This document shows, one piece after another, positions 16,723-24,918 of a DNA stretch of 42,078 nucleotides (positions within the stretch are counted from its first letter, which is position 1; every line of letters begins with the position of its first letter). Source of the stretch: an uncultured Alistipes sp. (GTDB lineage Bacteria > Bacteroidota > Bacteroidia > Bacteroidales > Rikenellaceae); NCBI GenBank assembly GCA_944321185.1, contig CALUKH010000016.1:1-42078 (forward strand). The letters run 5' to 3'. Position numbers and translations under genes: made by a program. Under the pieces are notes generated by a model that was given only the letters and a program-made list of their open reading frames with translations, was not told where the DNA came from and did no database searches.

Positions 16723-18306
16723 TCAGTTTTTCTTGGCCCACCATACATCGGTGCCATACTCGTCGGGACCGCCCAGCAGCTGAACGCCGCCGCGCAGGTT
16801 GTCGCCGTTGTTGTCGTACTCCGACTGCGGGTAGTGCAGACGCCGCATGCCGCGGTCGCTGTCGACCGTCCCCCACATGTTGCCGGCGCTGAGGTTGTTG
16901 ACCGCCATGAGCATCTTGGGGAATCCCGTCCGGCGGAAATCGGCCCAGGCTTCGTGACCAATCATGTGGTTGGCGATCCACTTCTGGATGATGATGCGTT
17001 CGAGCTCCTGTCCGTCGTTGGCCCAGGCCACCGAGGGGGCCTCGCCGAAATTGGCCGAGCTGTGGCGTCCGAGCGGATCGGTGTAGGAGAGCGTGACGGC
17101 ACCGGTCTGCATGTAGGTGTTGAACGACGAGGAGCAGCCGGCCTCCTCGAACGACGTTTCGATTCCCTTGTTGTAGAGGTTCTCGGCCGTGTCGCCCATG
17201 GCCCAGCCCAGCAGGGCGCCTTCGGCCCGCAGGAACCAGCTCTCGGCTGCGTACATCACCGGCACGGGATCCGTCTCGCCGTAGAGCGGATAGGAGAAGA
17301 GCGTGTAGTCGGTCACGGCGACATCCTGAATGCCCGAGCGGGCTCCGGCATAGGGCTGATCGGCATACCCCGACACCGAGAAGTAGGCGCTGCACCGCGG
17401 ATCGGCATAGGCGTTCATGTACATCGTGATGTTGGCGTTCGAGCGCAGATCCTGCCACGAGGAGCTGGTGGCCTGGGTGTAGAAGGGGTTTCGGCGCGAC
17501 GTCGAGACGAAATAGAGCGACTGGGCCGTCGATTCGATCAGGCCGTAGGTGTCGCGGGCGGCCACGGCCTCTTCGGCAATCGTCTGCGCCGAGCTCTCCA
17601 CGCCGCTCATGCGGATGGCCATGCGCAGCTTGAGCGTGTTGGCGAAGCGGATCCACGAGCGCACGTCACCGGCATAGTTGCTGATGTCGAAATCGGCGAG
17701 CAGCGTCGTGTTGCCGGCCGAAACGAAGGTGTAGAGTTCGGCCATGGCGGCATCCAGGTCGTCGATCATCGCCAGATAGACGTCACGCTGGCTGTCGTAG
17801 GGCACCGAGAAGGTACCGTTCTGCATCTGCTTGTAGGGGATCGGACCGTAGGCGTCGGTCACGCGGAGCATCGAGGCCACGCGGATGATCTGTGCCAACT
17901 GATAGACGGCCCCTTCGCCGCCGGTGCTCGACAGCACCTGGAAGTAGTTGCCGTAGAAGTTCGAGAAGCAGTTTTCGAACAACGGGTCGTTGAAGTCGTC
18001 CGAGGGGTTGTAGGTCGAGATGTTCTGACCCTGGTAGGGCTTCACGGCCGAGCAGTATCCGCCCAGTTCGTCGCCGAGCAGCACGTCCTGATACTGCGAG
18101 GCGTTGACCTGGTAGTGGGTCATCCACTCCATCATCGACGGGAAGAGGATGCCGATACCCACGTTGTCACCGACGAGATCCTCGTCCGTCGGGCGGTAGG
18201 GTTTGGTGTTGTACTCTTCGAAGTTTCCGGTGCAGGCCGCAGCGGCGAGCAGTGCCGTGCAAAGCACTCCGCGACCGAACAAACGTTTGATAGTATGCTG
18301 TTTCAT
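16723..18306 (-). CDS. SusD/RagB family nutrient-binding lipoprotein
   Basis: SusD-like proteins form the outer lid of the SusC transporter and capture glycans at the surface. The 527-residue product has a lipoprotein signal (LLAAAACTGN, Cys25), the alpha-helical TPR-like scaffold (YQLAQIIRVASMLRVTDAYGPIPYKQ, a typical SusD stretch) and the RSWIRFANTLKLRMAIRMSG segment seen in SusD-like family 2. It starts 16 nt after the end of susC, the invariant pairing of the family. The C-terminal half carries the usual IQKWIANHMIGHEAWADFRRTGFP motif. Ligand is predicted to be a host-type N- or O-glycan from the neighbouring enzymes. Confidence 0.95.
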   Translation of the reverse strand: MKQHTIKRLFGRGVLCTALLAAAACTGNFEEYNTKPYRPTDEDLVGDNVGIGILFPSMMEWMTHYQVNASQYQDVLLGDELGGYCSAVKPYQGQNISTYNPSDDFNDPLFENCFSNFYGNYFQVLSSTGGEGAVYQLAQIIRVASMLRVTDAYGPIPYKQMQNGTFSVPYDSQRDVYLAMIDDLDAAMAELYTFVSAGNTTLLADFDISNYAGDVRSWIRFANTLKLRMAIRMSGVESSAQTIAEEAVAARDTYGLIESTAQSLYFVSTSRRNPFYTQATSSSWQDLRSNANITMYMNAYADPRCSAYFSVSGYADQPYAGARSGIQDVAVTDYTLFSYPLYGETDPVPVMYAAESWFLRAEGALLGWAMGDTAENLYNKGIETSFEEAGCSSSFNTYMQTGAVTLSYTDPLGRHSSANFGEAPSVAWANDGQELERIIIQKWIANHMIGHEAWADFRRTGFPKMLMAVNNLSAGNMWGTVDSDRGMRRLHYPQSEYDNNGDNLRGGVQLLGGPDEYGTDVWWAKKN

Positions 18307-18322
18307 GATTGGTCGGCTGATT

Positions 18323-21300
18323 TTAGAATTGGAATTTCACGGAGAAACCGAGGTTGCGCAGGCTGGGCAGCATGAAGTAGTCCACGCCCTGGAGGAAGTT
18401 GTCGGAGGTCGAGGTCGTCAGTTCGGGATCGAACGGCGCCTTGTTGTAGATCATCCACAGGTTGCGGCCCACGAGCGAGACGGTCATCGACATCTTGTTG
18501 CGGAACCACTTGCGCGGCAGCGAGTAGCCCACCGACAGCTCCTGCAGACGGACGTTCGTGGCCGAATAGATGTAGTAGGCCCCGGCGCCCGTACCGGCAC
18601 CGATTGTCTGATAGTAGTTCTTGGCGTCGACCAGGCCGTTGTTGATCCGCACGCCGCCGGCATCGCGCGCCGCGGCCGAACGCTCCGACACACCGTAGTA
18701 GTCGAGGATCGCCTCGGTGTTCGAGACGACCGATCCGCCCAGACGGGCCGCGATCATGGCCGTCAGCGTCACGCCCTTGTACGAGAAGCTGTTGTTCCAG
18801 CCCAGATTGCCCTTCGGCAGCAGCGAAGCCACCTTGCGGCGTTCGGTCGTCGTCAGCTCGACCTGATTGGTCGACGGATCGACATAGATGTTACCGTTTC
18901 CGTCGGTGCGCAGTTCGCGGTTGATGTAGAGGTCACCCATCGTGCCGCCCTCGTAGAGGATCACCTGCGGCGAACCCGTATTGCCGAGGGTGGCCTTCTC
19001 CAGATAGGGCATCTCGATCGGCTGACCGTCGACGGGGCTGATCACGCCGTCGGCCAGACGGATGATCCGGTTGCGGTTGGTCGTGTAGGTGAGGCTCGTG
19101 TCCCAAGAGAACTCCTTCCAGGTGTTGTGGTAACCGAGCAGCAGCTCCAGACCCGAGTTGCGGACCTGTCCGGCCTGCACCAGTACGGACGAATAACCCG
19201 ACGTCGACGAAGGGGTCGACTCGAAGGTCTGGTTGTAGGTATCCGAGCGGTACCACGTGGCGTCGAGGTTCAGCTTGCCGCCGAAGAAGCGGGCATTCAG
19301 ACCGACCTCCCACGATTTGGTCTTTTCGGGTTTGAGGTTGTCGTTCGGGAAGCGGTGGTTCGAGTCCCACTCGTGGTTCTGGGCGCGGTACTCGTAGTAG
19401 GGGCTGGTCAGATAGGCCGCATAGGAGGAGCCGACGGCCGAATAGGAGGCGCGCAGCTTCAGGAACGAGAACCAGTCGGGAAGATCGACCATCTCGGAGA
19501 TCACGCCCGACAGACCCACCGACGGATAGAAGAACGAGCTGTACTTCGAGAAGGCCAGAGCCGATTCCCAGTCGTTGCGGCCCGTGACGGTCAGATAGAG
19601 CATGTTCTTCCAGCCCACCTCGACGTTGGCGAAGACGCTCTGCGACTGAACCCGCGACCCATCCTCGCGTTCGCGGTACGAGGTGGTCGAGATGTTGGTG
19701 ATCGAGAAGAAGTTGGGGATCTTGCGCAGGTCACCGCCCCACCCCATCAGATCCATCTGCACGTCCTTGATCGAGGCACCGATGTTGGCCGTCAGGTGCC
19801 AGTCGTCCGAGAAGTAGTGGTCGATGTTGGCGATGGCATCGGCATAGATCTGACGGTCGTTGCGCTTGGTGATGTTGTAGAGGCCCTTTTCGCCGGCGAA
19901 GTTGGTATCCGTACCGGCATAGCGTTTGTTGGTGATGTCCATGTCCGAGTTGTCGACCTTCACGCGGCCCGTCAGGTTGAGCCACTTCGTCAGGTCGTAC
20001 TTCAGGCTGGCCGAGAGCATGTAACGGCGCTTCTTCGACTCGTTGATCATCTTGTGCATGATCCAGTAGGGGTTCTGGAACGACATGTCGCCCGAACCGT
20101 AGGTCCAGTTCTGCGTATAGAGGTTGCGCGACTCGTCCCAGATCTGGTACATGCGCACGTTGTCGAAATCCTCGCCGCGCGGGAAGAGGTAGAGGGCCGG
20201 CAGCGGGTTGAAATACTGACCCGAAGCGATCATGTTCTTGTTGCTCTGGAGGATGTAGCTGGCGCTCAGGTCGAGCGTCATCTTGTCGTCGAGGAACGAG
20301 CTGACGTCACGGATCGTGAAGTTGTAGCGGTTGTAACCGCTGTTGGGCAGGATGTTCCGGGCATTGGTCGTGGCGGCCGAGAAGTAGGTCTGATGGCGCT
20401 TCGTACCGGTCGAGAACGAGACCGAGTTGTTGACGTTCGAACCCGTATTGAAGAAGCACGACGGATCGAAGCGGCGCGACGTCCGGGCGCCCCAGCTCTG
20501 ATAGGAGCCGACTTCGTTGCCGTAGGTGTTCTGGAAGCGCGGCATGATGAACGGCATCGAGAAGGTCGTGCTGTTCGAGACGCTGACCGTCGTTTTGCCG
20601 GCCTCGCCCTTCTTCGTATTGATCAGAACGACGCCGTTGGCGGCATCCGAACCGTAGAGGGCGGCGGCCGAGGGGCCCGTCAGCACCGAGATCGACTCGA
20701 TGTCGTCGGGATTGATGTCGGCCACGCCGTCCGATCCGAGGTAGTTGCCCTGCAGGCCGTCGTCCGAGGAGCCGAACGAAACGTTGGTCATCGGCACACC
20801 GTCGATCACGTAGAGGGCGTTGTTGTCCTTGTAGATGGACTTCGCGCCGCGCATCACCACGCGCACGGCACCGCCCACACCGGCTGCCGAGGAGTTGATC
20901 TGCACGCCGGCGACCTTGCCGTTGAGCGAGTTCATGAAGTTGGCATCCTTGACCGTCATGATCTCTTCGGCCTTGACCTCCTGGACGTTGTACGAGAGGG
21001 CCTTCTCCTGGCGTTTGATACCGAGGGCCGTCACGACGACGTTCTCGACGGCCACGGCCGACTCCTGGAGCGTGATGTCGAACTGCGTACGTCCGTCGAC
21101 CGCCACCTCCTGCGACTCATAGCCCAGGTAGTCGAAGAGCAGCGTCGGCTGCTGTGTCCCCTCGGGGATGCGCAGCGTGAAGCGGCCGTCAATATCCGTA
21201 CTGACGCCGATGGTCGTTCCCTTGAGGATGACCGAGGCGCCGATGACCGGCAGTCCGTGGGCATCGAGGACCGTACCGGAGACCTCTCCGGGGGTTGTTG

Positions 21301-21652
21301 CGGCGGCCTTGGCGGCCGATGCACCTTGTGCCGCAGCGGTGAGGATGATGTTCGAACCGTTGATTTCGTAGGAGAGACCCGTTCCGCGGAGCATCTGCGA
21401 GAGGGCGTCGCTCACCGGAAGGTTGTCGGCCACGACACTGACCGTATGATCGATATCGAGACTTTTGTCGTAGATGAACAGGTAGCGGGTCTGTTTTTCG
21501 ATTTCGTCCATGACCCGTTCCATTTTGACTTGCCGCATGTCGATGGTGACACGGGCCGTTTGAGCGGCGGCCGGGCGTGCCGGGAGGCACAATACGGCCG
21601 CAAACAGGAAGGTTATCAGGCATTTGATTTGGCCTGACACTTTTTTCTTCAT
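18323..21652 (-). CDS. SusC/RagA TonB-dependent outer-membrane transporter with STN domain
   Basis: The 1109-residue protein imports oligosaccharides with energy from TonB. Domains: signal peptide to Ala30, STN secretin/TonB signalling domain (about 37-108; MERVMDEIEKQTRYLFIYD), carboxypeptidase-regulatory-like domain (124-200; GEVSGTVLDAHGLPVIGASV), plug (about 203-330; MTNVSF; IESISVLTGPSAAALYGSDA), and the beta barrel ending in the aromatic FSVKFQF. The STN domain is the feature that links to the adjacent FecR (21851-22798): on substrate binding it signals through FecR to release the ECF sigma factor. It is the first structural gene of the PUL. A promoter on the opposite strand overlaps its start codon (21628-21659). 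Confidence 0.97.
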   Translation of the reverse strand: MKKKVSGQIKCLITFLFAAVLCLPARPAAAQTARVTIDMRQVKMERVMDEIEKQTRYLFIYDKSLDIDHTVSVVADNLPVSDALSQMLRGTGLSYEINGSNIILTAAAQGASAAKAAATTPGEVSGTVLDAHGLPVIGASVILKGTTIGVSTDIDGRFTLRIPEGTQQPTLLFDYLGYESQEVAVDGRTQFDITLQESAVAVENVVVTALGIKRQEKALSYNVQEVKAEEIMTVKDANFMNSLNGKVAGVQINSSAAGVGGAVRVVMRGAKSIYKDNNALYVIDGVPMTNVSFGSSDDGLQGNYLGSDGVADINPDDIESISVLTGPSAAALYGSDAANGVVLINTKKGEAGKTTVSVSNSTTFSMPFIMPRFQNTYGNEVGSYQSWGARTSRRFDPSCFFNTGSNVNNSVSFSTGTKRHQTYFSAATTNARNILPNSGYNRYNFTIRDVSSFLDDKMTLDLSASYILQSNKNMIASGQYFNPLPALYLFPRGEDFDNVRMYQIWDESRNLYTQNWTYGSGDMSFQNPYWIMHKMINESKKRRYMLSASLKYDLTKWLNLTGRVKVDNSDMDITNKRYAGTDTNFAGEKGLYNITKRNDRQIYADAIANIDHYFSDDWHLTANIGASIKDVQMDLMGWGGDLRKIPNFFSITNISTTSYREREDGSRVQSQSVFANVEVGWKNMLYLTVTGRNDWESALAFSKYSSFFYPSVGLSGVISEMVDLPDWFSFLKLRASYSAVGSSYAAYLTSPYYEYRAQNHEWDSNHRFPNDNLKPEKTKSWEVGLNARFFGGKLNLDATWYRSDTYNQTFESTPSSTSGYSSVLVQAGQVRNSGLELLLGYHNTWKEFSWDTSLTYTTNRNRIIRLADGVISPVDGQPIEMPYLEKATLGNTGSPQVILYEGGTMGDLYINRELRTDGNGNIYVDPSTNQVELTTTERRKVASLLPKGNLGWNNSFSYKGVTLTAMIAARLGGSVVSNTEAILDYYGVSERSAAARDAGGVRINNGLVDAKNYYQTIGAGTGAGAYYIYSATNVRLQELSVGYSLPRKWFRNKMSMTVSLVGRNLWMIYNKAPFDPELTTSTSDNFLQGVDYFMLPSLRNLGFSVKFQF

Positions 21653-21659
21653 ATCTTTG
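21628..21659 (+). promoter_or_regulatory. Antisense promoter at the susC start
   Basis: On the plus strand TTTG (21628-21631) and TATCTTTG (21652-21659) are 20 nt apart, the same layout as the gapA and 33678-33709 promoters here. It points away from susC into its leader, with a predicted start near 21663-21665. Confidence 0.7.
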
Positions 21660-21663
21660 CAGG

Positions 21664-21757
21664 TTGGTTTAAGGATAATAATTCAAGGTTGTCCCAATGC
21701 GCGGGAGCGACCGTTATCCGACCGGCCCGGGGTTGTTGGCGCAGCTCCGGGCCTTTC
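21664..21757 (+). ncRNA. Candidate cis-antisense sRNA opposite the susC leader
   Basis: From the promoter at 21628-21659 a plus-strand RNA of about 90 nt would end after the hairpin GGCCCGG...CCGGGCC (21724-21753), followed by TTTCG. It would be fully complementary to the leader of the susC mRNA. In Bacteroides, ECF-controlled PULs for host glycans carry cis-encoded antisense sRNAs in this position (DonS of B. fragilis is the known case) that repress the PUL. The short U-run makes the 3' end uncertain; the RNA could run on into fecR. The rest of the 21653-21850 gap has no gene. Confidence 0.5.
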
Positions 21758-21850
21758 GTATGGGAATCCGGACAACGGTGGGTGGCAGGATGTACGGATC
21801 ACAAAATCATAGGCAGGCGTTGGTTTTAAGGTTCGGAAGAAGGGGTTTTA

Positions 21851-22798
21851 TCAATAGATCGTTATCACGTTGGTCTGTGCGTCGTAGTCGTATCGGAAGT
21901 CGCAGCCGCGCTGCAGAATTCCCAGGGCGTGTTCTATACCGTCCGAGATGCGGATCTTGCCGATGGCCTCGATGCGGGGCATCCGCGACAGACGCACGTC
22001 GAAACGTACGCCGTAGCAGCTTTCGAAGCGTTCGAGAATCTCCCCGAACGTGCAGCCGCTGACGGAGATCTGCCCCTCGGCCCAGAGGTAGTCGTTCGGG
22101 TCGTCGGCCGCCTCGACCATCAGCAGACCGTCCTGCAGCGAGACCTTCTCGTTGGGGCGGAGCGTCACCTGCTGCCGGTCGCCGCGGGACATCACGCGAA
22201 CCTTTCCCTGGAACAACGACGTCGAGAATTCACCGTTGCTTTCATCGGCACTGACGTTGAAACGGGTTCCGAGCACCTCCACCCGACAGGCGTAGGTCTC
22301 CACGACGAACGGGTGCTGCTCATCGTGCGTGACGTCGAAGAGGGCCGTACCCTTGAGACGCACCTCGCGCGTCGAACCGGCAAACAGAGCCGGATATTCG
22401 AATTCGGCTCCGGAGTTGAGCCACACCGAGGTACCGTCCTGCAGCGTGAGGTTGATACGCTGCCCGGCGGGGACAACGATTCGGTTGGTCAACGCGGCCC
22501 AGTTCCGCTCGTGATAGGAGGTGACGCCCCATCCGATGCCCAGCGCCAGCACGATCACGGCGGCCAGACGCACGGCATAACCGGCCAGACGACGAATCCG
22601 CCCCCGTACGACGGGCCGTGCGGCGGGTTTTGCGGCCGGAATCGGGGCAAAGAGCTGCAGGGCCGTAAACAGGGCCCGTTCGCGGTCGAACGTCCGACGG
22701 TTCTGCGCATCGGCATCGAGCCACTCCATCACACGGCGCTCCTCGTCGGGCGAGGCTTCGCCTCTGAAAAAACGGTACAGGGTCTCCTTTTCCATCAT
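21851..22798 (-). CDS. FecR-family anti-sigma factor
   Basis: FecR proteins hold an ECF sigma factor in the cytosol and sense the STN domain of the transporter in the periplasm. Start at 22798 (MMEKETLYRFFRGEASPDEERRVMEWL) matches the usual family beginning and gives 315 residues; a start at 22861 is possible but adds an atypical tail. Visible parts: N-terminal sigma-binding segment to about 70, one membrane helix (VRLAAVIVLALGIGWGV), the FecR domain (IVVPAGQRINLTLQDGTSVWLNSGAEFEYP; VRLKGTALFDVTHD) and the C-terminal DUF4974 (CTFGEILERFESCYGVRFD). It lies between the sigma gene and susC, the standard order for this signalling trio. Confidence 0.94.
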   Translation of the reverse strand: MMEKETLYRFFRGEASPDEERRVMEWLDADAQNRRTFDRERALFTALQLFAPIPAAKPAARPVVRGRIRRLAGYAVRLAAVIVLALGIGWGVTSYHERNWAALTNRIVVPAGQRINLTLQDGTSVWLNSGAEFEYPALFAGSTREVRLKGTALFDVTHDEQHPFVVETYACRVEVLGTRFNVSADESNGEFSTSLFQGKVRVMSRGDRQQVTLRPNEKVSLQDGLLMVEAADDPNDYLWAEGQISVSGCTFGEILERFESCYGVRFDVRLSRMPRIEAIGKIRISDGIEHALGILQRGCDFRYDYDAQTNVITIY

Positions 22799-22870
22799 GT
22801 CTCTTTTGCTCTTTGCGGTTTCTGTTTTCCGGGGCAGCCACCCTTCCGGGCGGTCATTCACTATATAAGC

Positions 22871-22900
22871 ACTTCAGCCGGGCGTTTTCCCGGCTGAAGT
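22871..22900. promoter_or_regulatory. Perfect 12-bp hairpin between sigma and fecR genes
   Basis: ACTTCAGCCGGG pairs with CCCGGCTGAAGT around a six-base loop (CGTTTT). T-runs follow on the plus strand (TTTTTTT GAA TTTTTTTT), so in form it is a plus-strand terminator, although both flanking genes are on the minus strand. On the minus strand it would be an intercistronic stem-loop preceded by A-runs. Confidence 0.6.
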
Positions 22901-22925
22901 TCGAATTTTTTTGAATTTTTTTTCG

Positions 22926-23519
22926 TCAGGGTCTGGAAAGACGCTCCAGAAGGGCTGCGGCGAGGAAGGCCGGCAGGTAATCGTGCAGGGCATGGCGCAG
23001 TTTGGCCAGGGCCTTTTCGAGTTCCGAACCCACGCGGCGTTCGCTGATGCCGAACTGTTCGGCCACCTCGCGGTAGGAGCGGCCGCGGAAGCGTTGCTCG
23101 GTGAAGACGCCCCGCGTCAGGGCGGGCATCTCGTCGAGGCTTTCGCGCACGAGGCGCTCGATCTCGCCCTCGAACAGCTGCCGGGGATCGCACAGCTCCA
23201 GCGAACGGATATTCTCGCGCAGCACCCGGTTTTCGAGCGCCTCGATCTCGCTTTGGGCCCGCTGGCGGATCAGCCGGGCCCTGAGATGGTTGAGACACTT
23301 GTGTCGCAGCGTCGTGAAGAGATAGGCGACCACGTTGCCCGAGGTATCGATGCGGCCGCGGTTCTCCCAGAAATAGAGGAAGGTGTCGGTCACCAGATCC
23401 TCAGCCACGAGGCGGTCGCGGACATATCCGCGGGCGAACTCGACAAAACGCGGGCGGTACTCGTCATAGAGCCGTCCGAAATCCACGTCATCGTTCTTAT
23501 TGACAGGGATGTGTCTCAC
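22926..23519 (-). CDS. ECF-type RNA polymerase sigma-70 factor
   Basis: The frame is open far upstream, but the promoter box at 23539-23546 means the first usable start is the GTG at 23519, giving 197 residues (MRHIPVNKNDDVDF...). Region 2 is clear (FARGYVRDRLVAEDLVTDTFLYFWENR; VVAYLFTTLRHKCLNHLRA) and region 4 ends the protein (LDEMPALTRGVFTEQRFRGRSYREVAEQFGISERRVGSELEKALAKLRHAL). It is the Bacteroidota FecI-like type, controlled by the FecR encoded next. It should drive the susC promoter and so the whole PUL. A later GTG (at DVDF) is an alternative start. Confidence 0.92.
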   Translation of the reverse strand: MRHIPVNKNDDVDFGRLYDEYRPRFVEFARGYVRDRLVAEDLVTDTFLYFWENRGRIDTSGNVVAYLFTTLRHKCLNHLRARLIRQRAQSEIEALENRVLRENIRSLELCDPRQLFEGEIERLVRESLDEMPALTRGVFTEQRFRGRSYREVAEQFGISERRVGSELEKALAKLRHALHDYLPAFLAAALLERLSRP

Positions 23520-23538
23520 GGAGTTGCGTTTAGCCGTA

Positions 23539-23546
23539 CAAATATA
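23539..23546 (-). promoter_or_regulatory. -7 box of the sigma-factor gene, decides its start
   Basis: The minus strand reads TATATTTG, an exact TAnnTTTG match, ending 19 nt before the GTG at 23519. The -33 region holds TTTTTTC. Any start upstream of it would not be in the transcript. Confidence 0.65.
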
Positions 23547-23643
23547 CGATTTTTTGAAAAAACGCCGACGCCGGGCAACAAAAACCGACATCCGGAAAAT
23601 CGGTTTTCGGTTCGTAACGGAGCATGATTTTCGGACTGCGGCT

Positions 23644-23673
23644 TGCCCGAACGGCGAAAAATCCGCATCTTTG
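23644..23673 (+). promoter_or_regulatory. Promoter of the nucleoid-associated protein gene
   Basis: TTG (23644-23646) and CATCTTTG (23666-23673, one mismatch to TAnnTTTG) are 19 nt apart. The ATG follows 22 nt later. It is divergent from the sigma-factor promoter. Confidence 0.6.
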
Positions 23674-23695
23674 CACAACCCAAAATTCCGAATGA

Positions 23696-24736
23696 ATGCT
23701 CCATACCGACGATACGCGCATCGAGGCCCTGGCCATCCACGTGGTGGGCAACCAGTCGAAGGACGAGCCGCTGCTGGCCTCGCCCGGTCTCTCACCCCAG
23801 AGCGACGACGAGGCGCTGATGCAGACACTGACGGCCTATTTTCTGGACGGTTTCAAGGATGAATCGTGCTACAACCTCTACCACGAAAGCGACCTTGCGT
23901 GCAACGAGGTGTGGAACTTCGTCGGGCGGATCTTCGACGATCCGTCGACGCTCTACGACAACTCGCTGAGCCTGGCCCGCCACCTCTACGCCTGCGGGAC
24001 GCTGCCGCAGATCAAGGGCGGCGAGTTCTACGTCGTCCATTTCCGCGACTGCCGTTTCGGCGGTGAGACGGTCGATGCCGTGGGGCTCTTCAAGTCCGAG
24101 ACGCGCGACACCTACCTCGACGCCCGCACGGACGACGACGGCGTGCATCTGTCGACCCGCGAGGGTATCGACATCAAGCGGCTCGACAAGGGTGCCGTGA
24201 TCTTCAACCTCGATCGCGACGAAGGGTTCGTCGTGCGGATCGTCGACAACACCAACCGCACCGAAGCCCGCTACTGGATCGACGACTTCCTGCACGTTCG
24301 CGAGCGTCAGGACAGCTATCACAACACGCACAACGCCATGGCCATGTGCAAGAAGTATGTCACGAAGCACCTGGCCCGGGAGTTCGACGTCTCGAAGGCC
24401 GATCAGGCCGAACTGCTCAACGAGACGATGAACTACTTCCGCGAGCAGGACAACTTCTCGATGGAGGATTTCTCCGAGAAGGTGATCCGCCAGCCGGAGG
24501 TGGCCGAGAGCTTCGCCCGCTTCAAGCAGGCCTACGAAGAGGAGCGCGACATCCGCATCGAGGACGGGTTCGACATCTCGGATGCGGCGGTCAAGCGCCA
24601 GGCCCGCGCCTACAAGAGCGTCATCAAGCTCGACCGCAACTTCCACATCTACATCCACGGCAACCGTGACCTAATCGAGCAGGGCCAGGACGAAAAGGGC
24701 AAATACTACAAGGTCTACTATCAGGAGGAGGAGTGA
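23696..24736 (+). CDS. Nucleoid-associated protein (NdpA/YejK, 37-kDa family)
   Basis: The 346-residue protein matches the NA37/YejK family of nucleoid-associated proteins, found with the folded chromosome and of unclear exact role. Recognisable stretches are ALAIHVVGNQSKDEPLLASP near the start, LARHLYACGTLPQIKGGEFYVVHF, VGLFKSETRDTYLD, EARYWIDDFLHVRERQDSYHNTHNAM and a C-terminal HIYIHGNRDLIEQG. Length and motif order agree with Bacteroidota members. It is soluble, with no signal peptide. The next gene, yjbQ-like, follows after 180 nt without an obvious promoter of its own. Confidence 0.9.
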   Translation: MLHTDDTRIEALAIHVVGNQSKDEPLLASPGLSPQSDDEALMQTLTAYFLDGFKDESCYNLYHESDLACNEVWNFVGRIFDDPSTLYDNSLSLARHLYACGTLPQIKGGEFYVVHFRDCRFGGETVDAVGLFKSETRDTYLDARTDDDGVHLSTREGIDIKRLDKGAVIFNLDRDEGFVVRIVDNTNRTEARYWIDDFLHVRERQDSYHNTHNAMAMCKKYVTKHLAREFDVSKADQAELLNETMNYFREQDNFSMEDFSEKVIRQPEVAESFARFKQAYEEERDIRIEDGFDISDAAVKRQARAYKSVIKLDRNFHIYIHGNRDLIEQGQDEKGKYYKVYYQEEE

Positions 24737-24860
24737 CCCCCTCCACAGGTCCGGCTCCGCCGCGACACAACAAAGAGCGCTGATCCGAAACCCGCCGTCC
24801 CGAAACACCCGGCAACGAAACCCGTCCCCGGAATTCCTGTCCCGGAGCCCGCTGCTCTGA

Positions 24861-24918
24861 ACCCGTCCAACAAATACCGCCGCAACGAAACCCATTCGAC
24901 AAACACCGCCGCAACGAT
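24861..24918 (+). repeat. Two tandem 29-bp direct repeats before the YjbQ gene
   Basis: Copies begin ACCCGTCCAACAAATACCGC at 24861 and ACCCATTCGACAAACACCGC at 24890, both ending CGCAACGA; the second runs into the ATG of the YjbQ gene (24917). The preceding part of the gap (24740-24860) has similar C/GAAAC-rich sequence. No gene or promoter box is apparent in it. Confidence 0.7.

Noticed and set aside
18203-21637. A plus-strand open frame of about 1144 codons opposite susC
   Set aside because: Same cause: an antisense shadow of a GC-rich gene. The susC frame has full domain structure.
22799-22861. Longer FecR start at 22861
   Set aside because: The added 21 residues are not like the family N-terminus, while MMEKETLYRFF at 22798 is.
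10347-23519. PUL as a recently acquired mobile element
   Set aside because: No integrase, transposase, flanking tRNA or direct repeats were found around it, and base composition is like that of its neighbours.
23520-23828. N-terminal extension of the ECF sigma factor
   Set aside because: It overlaps the promoter box and the divergent gene and has no sigma-like sequence.
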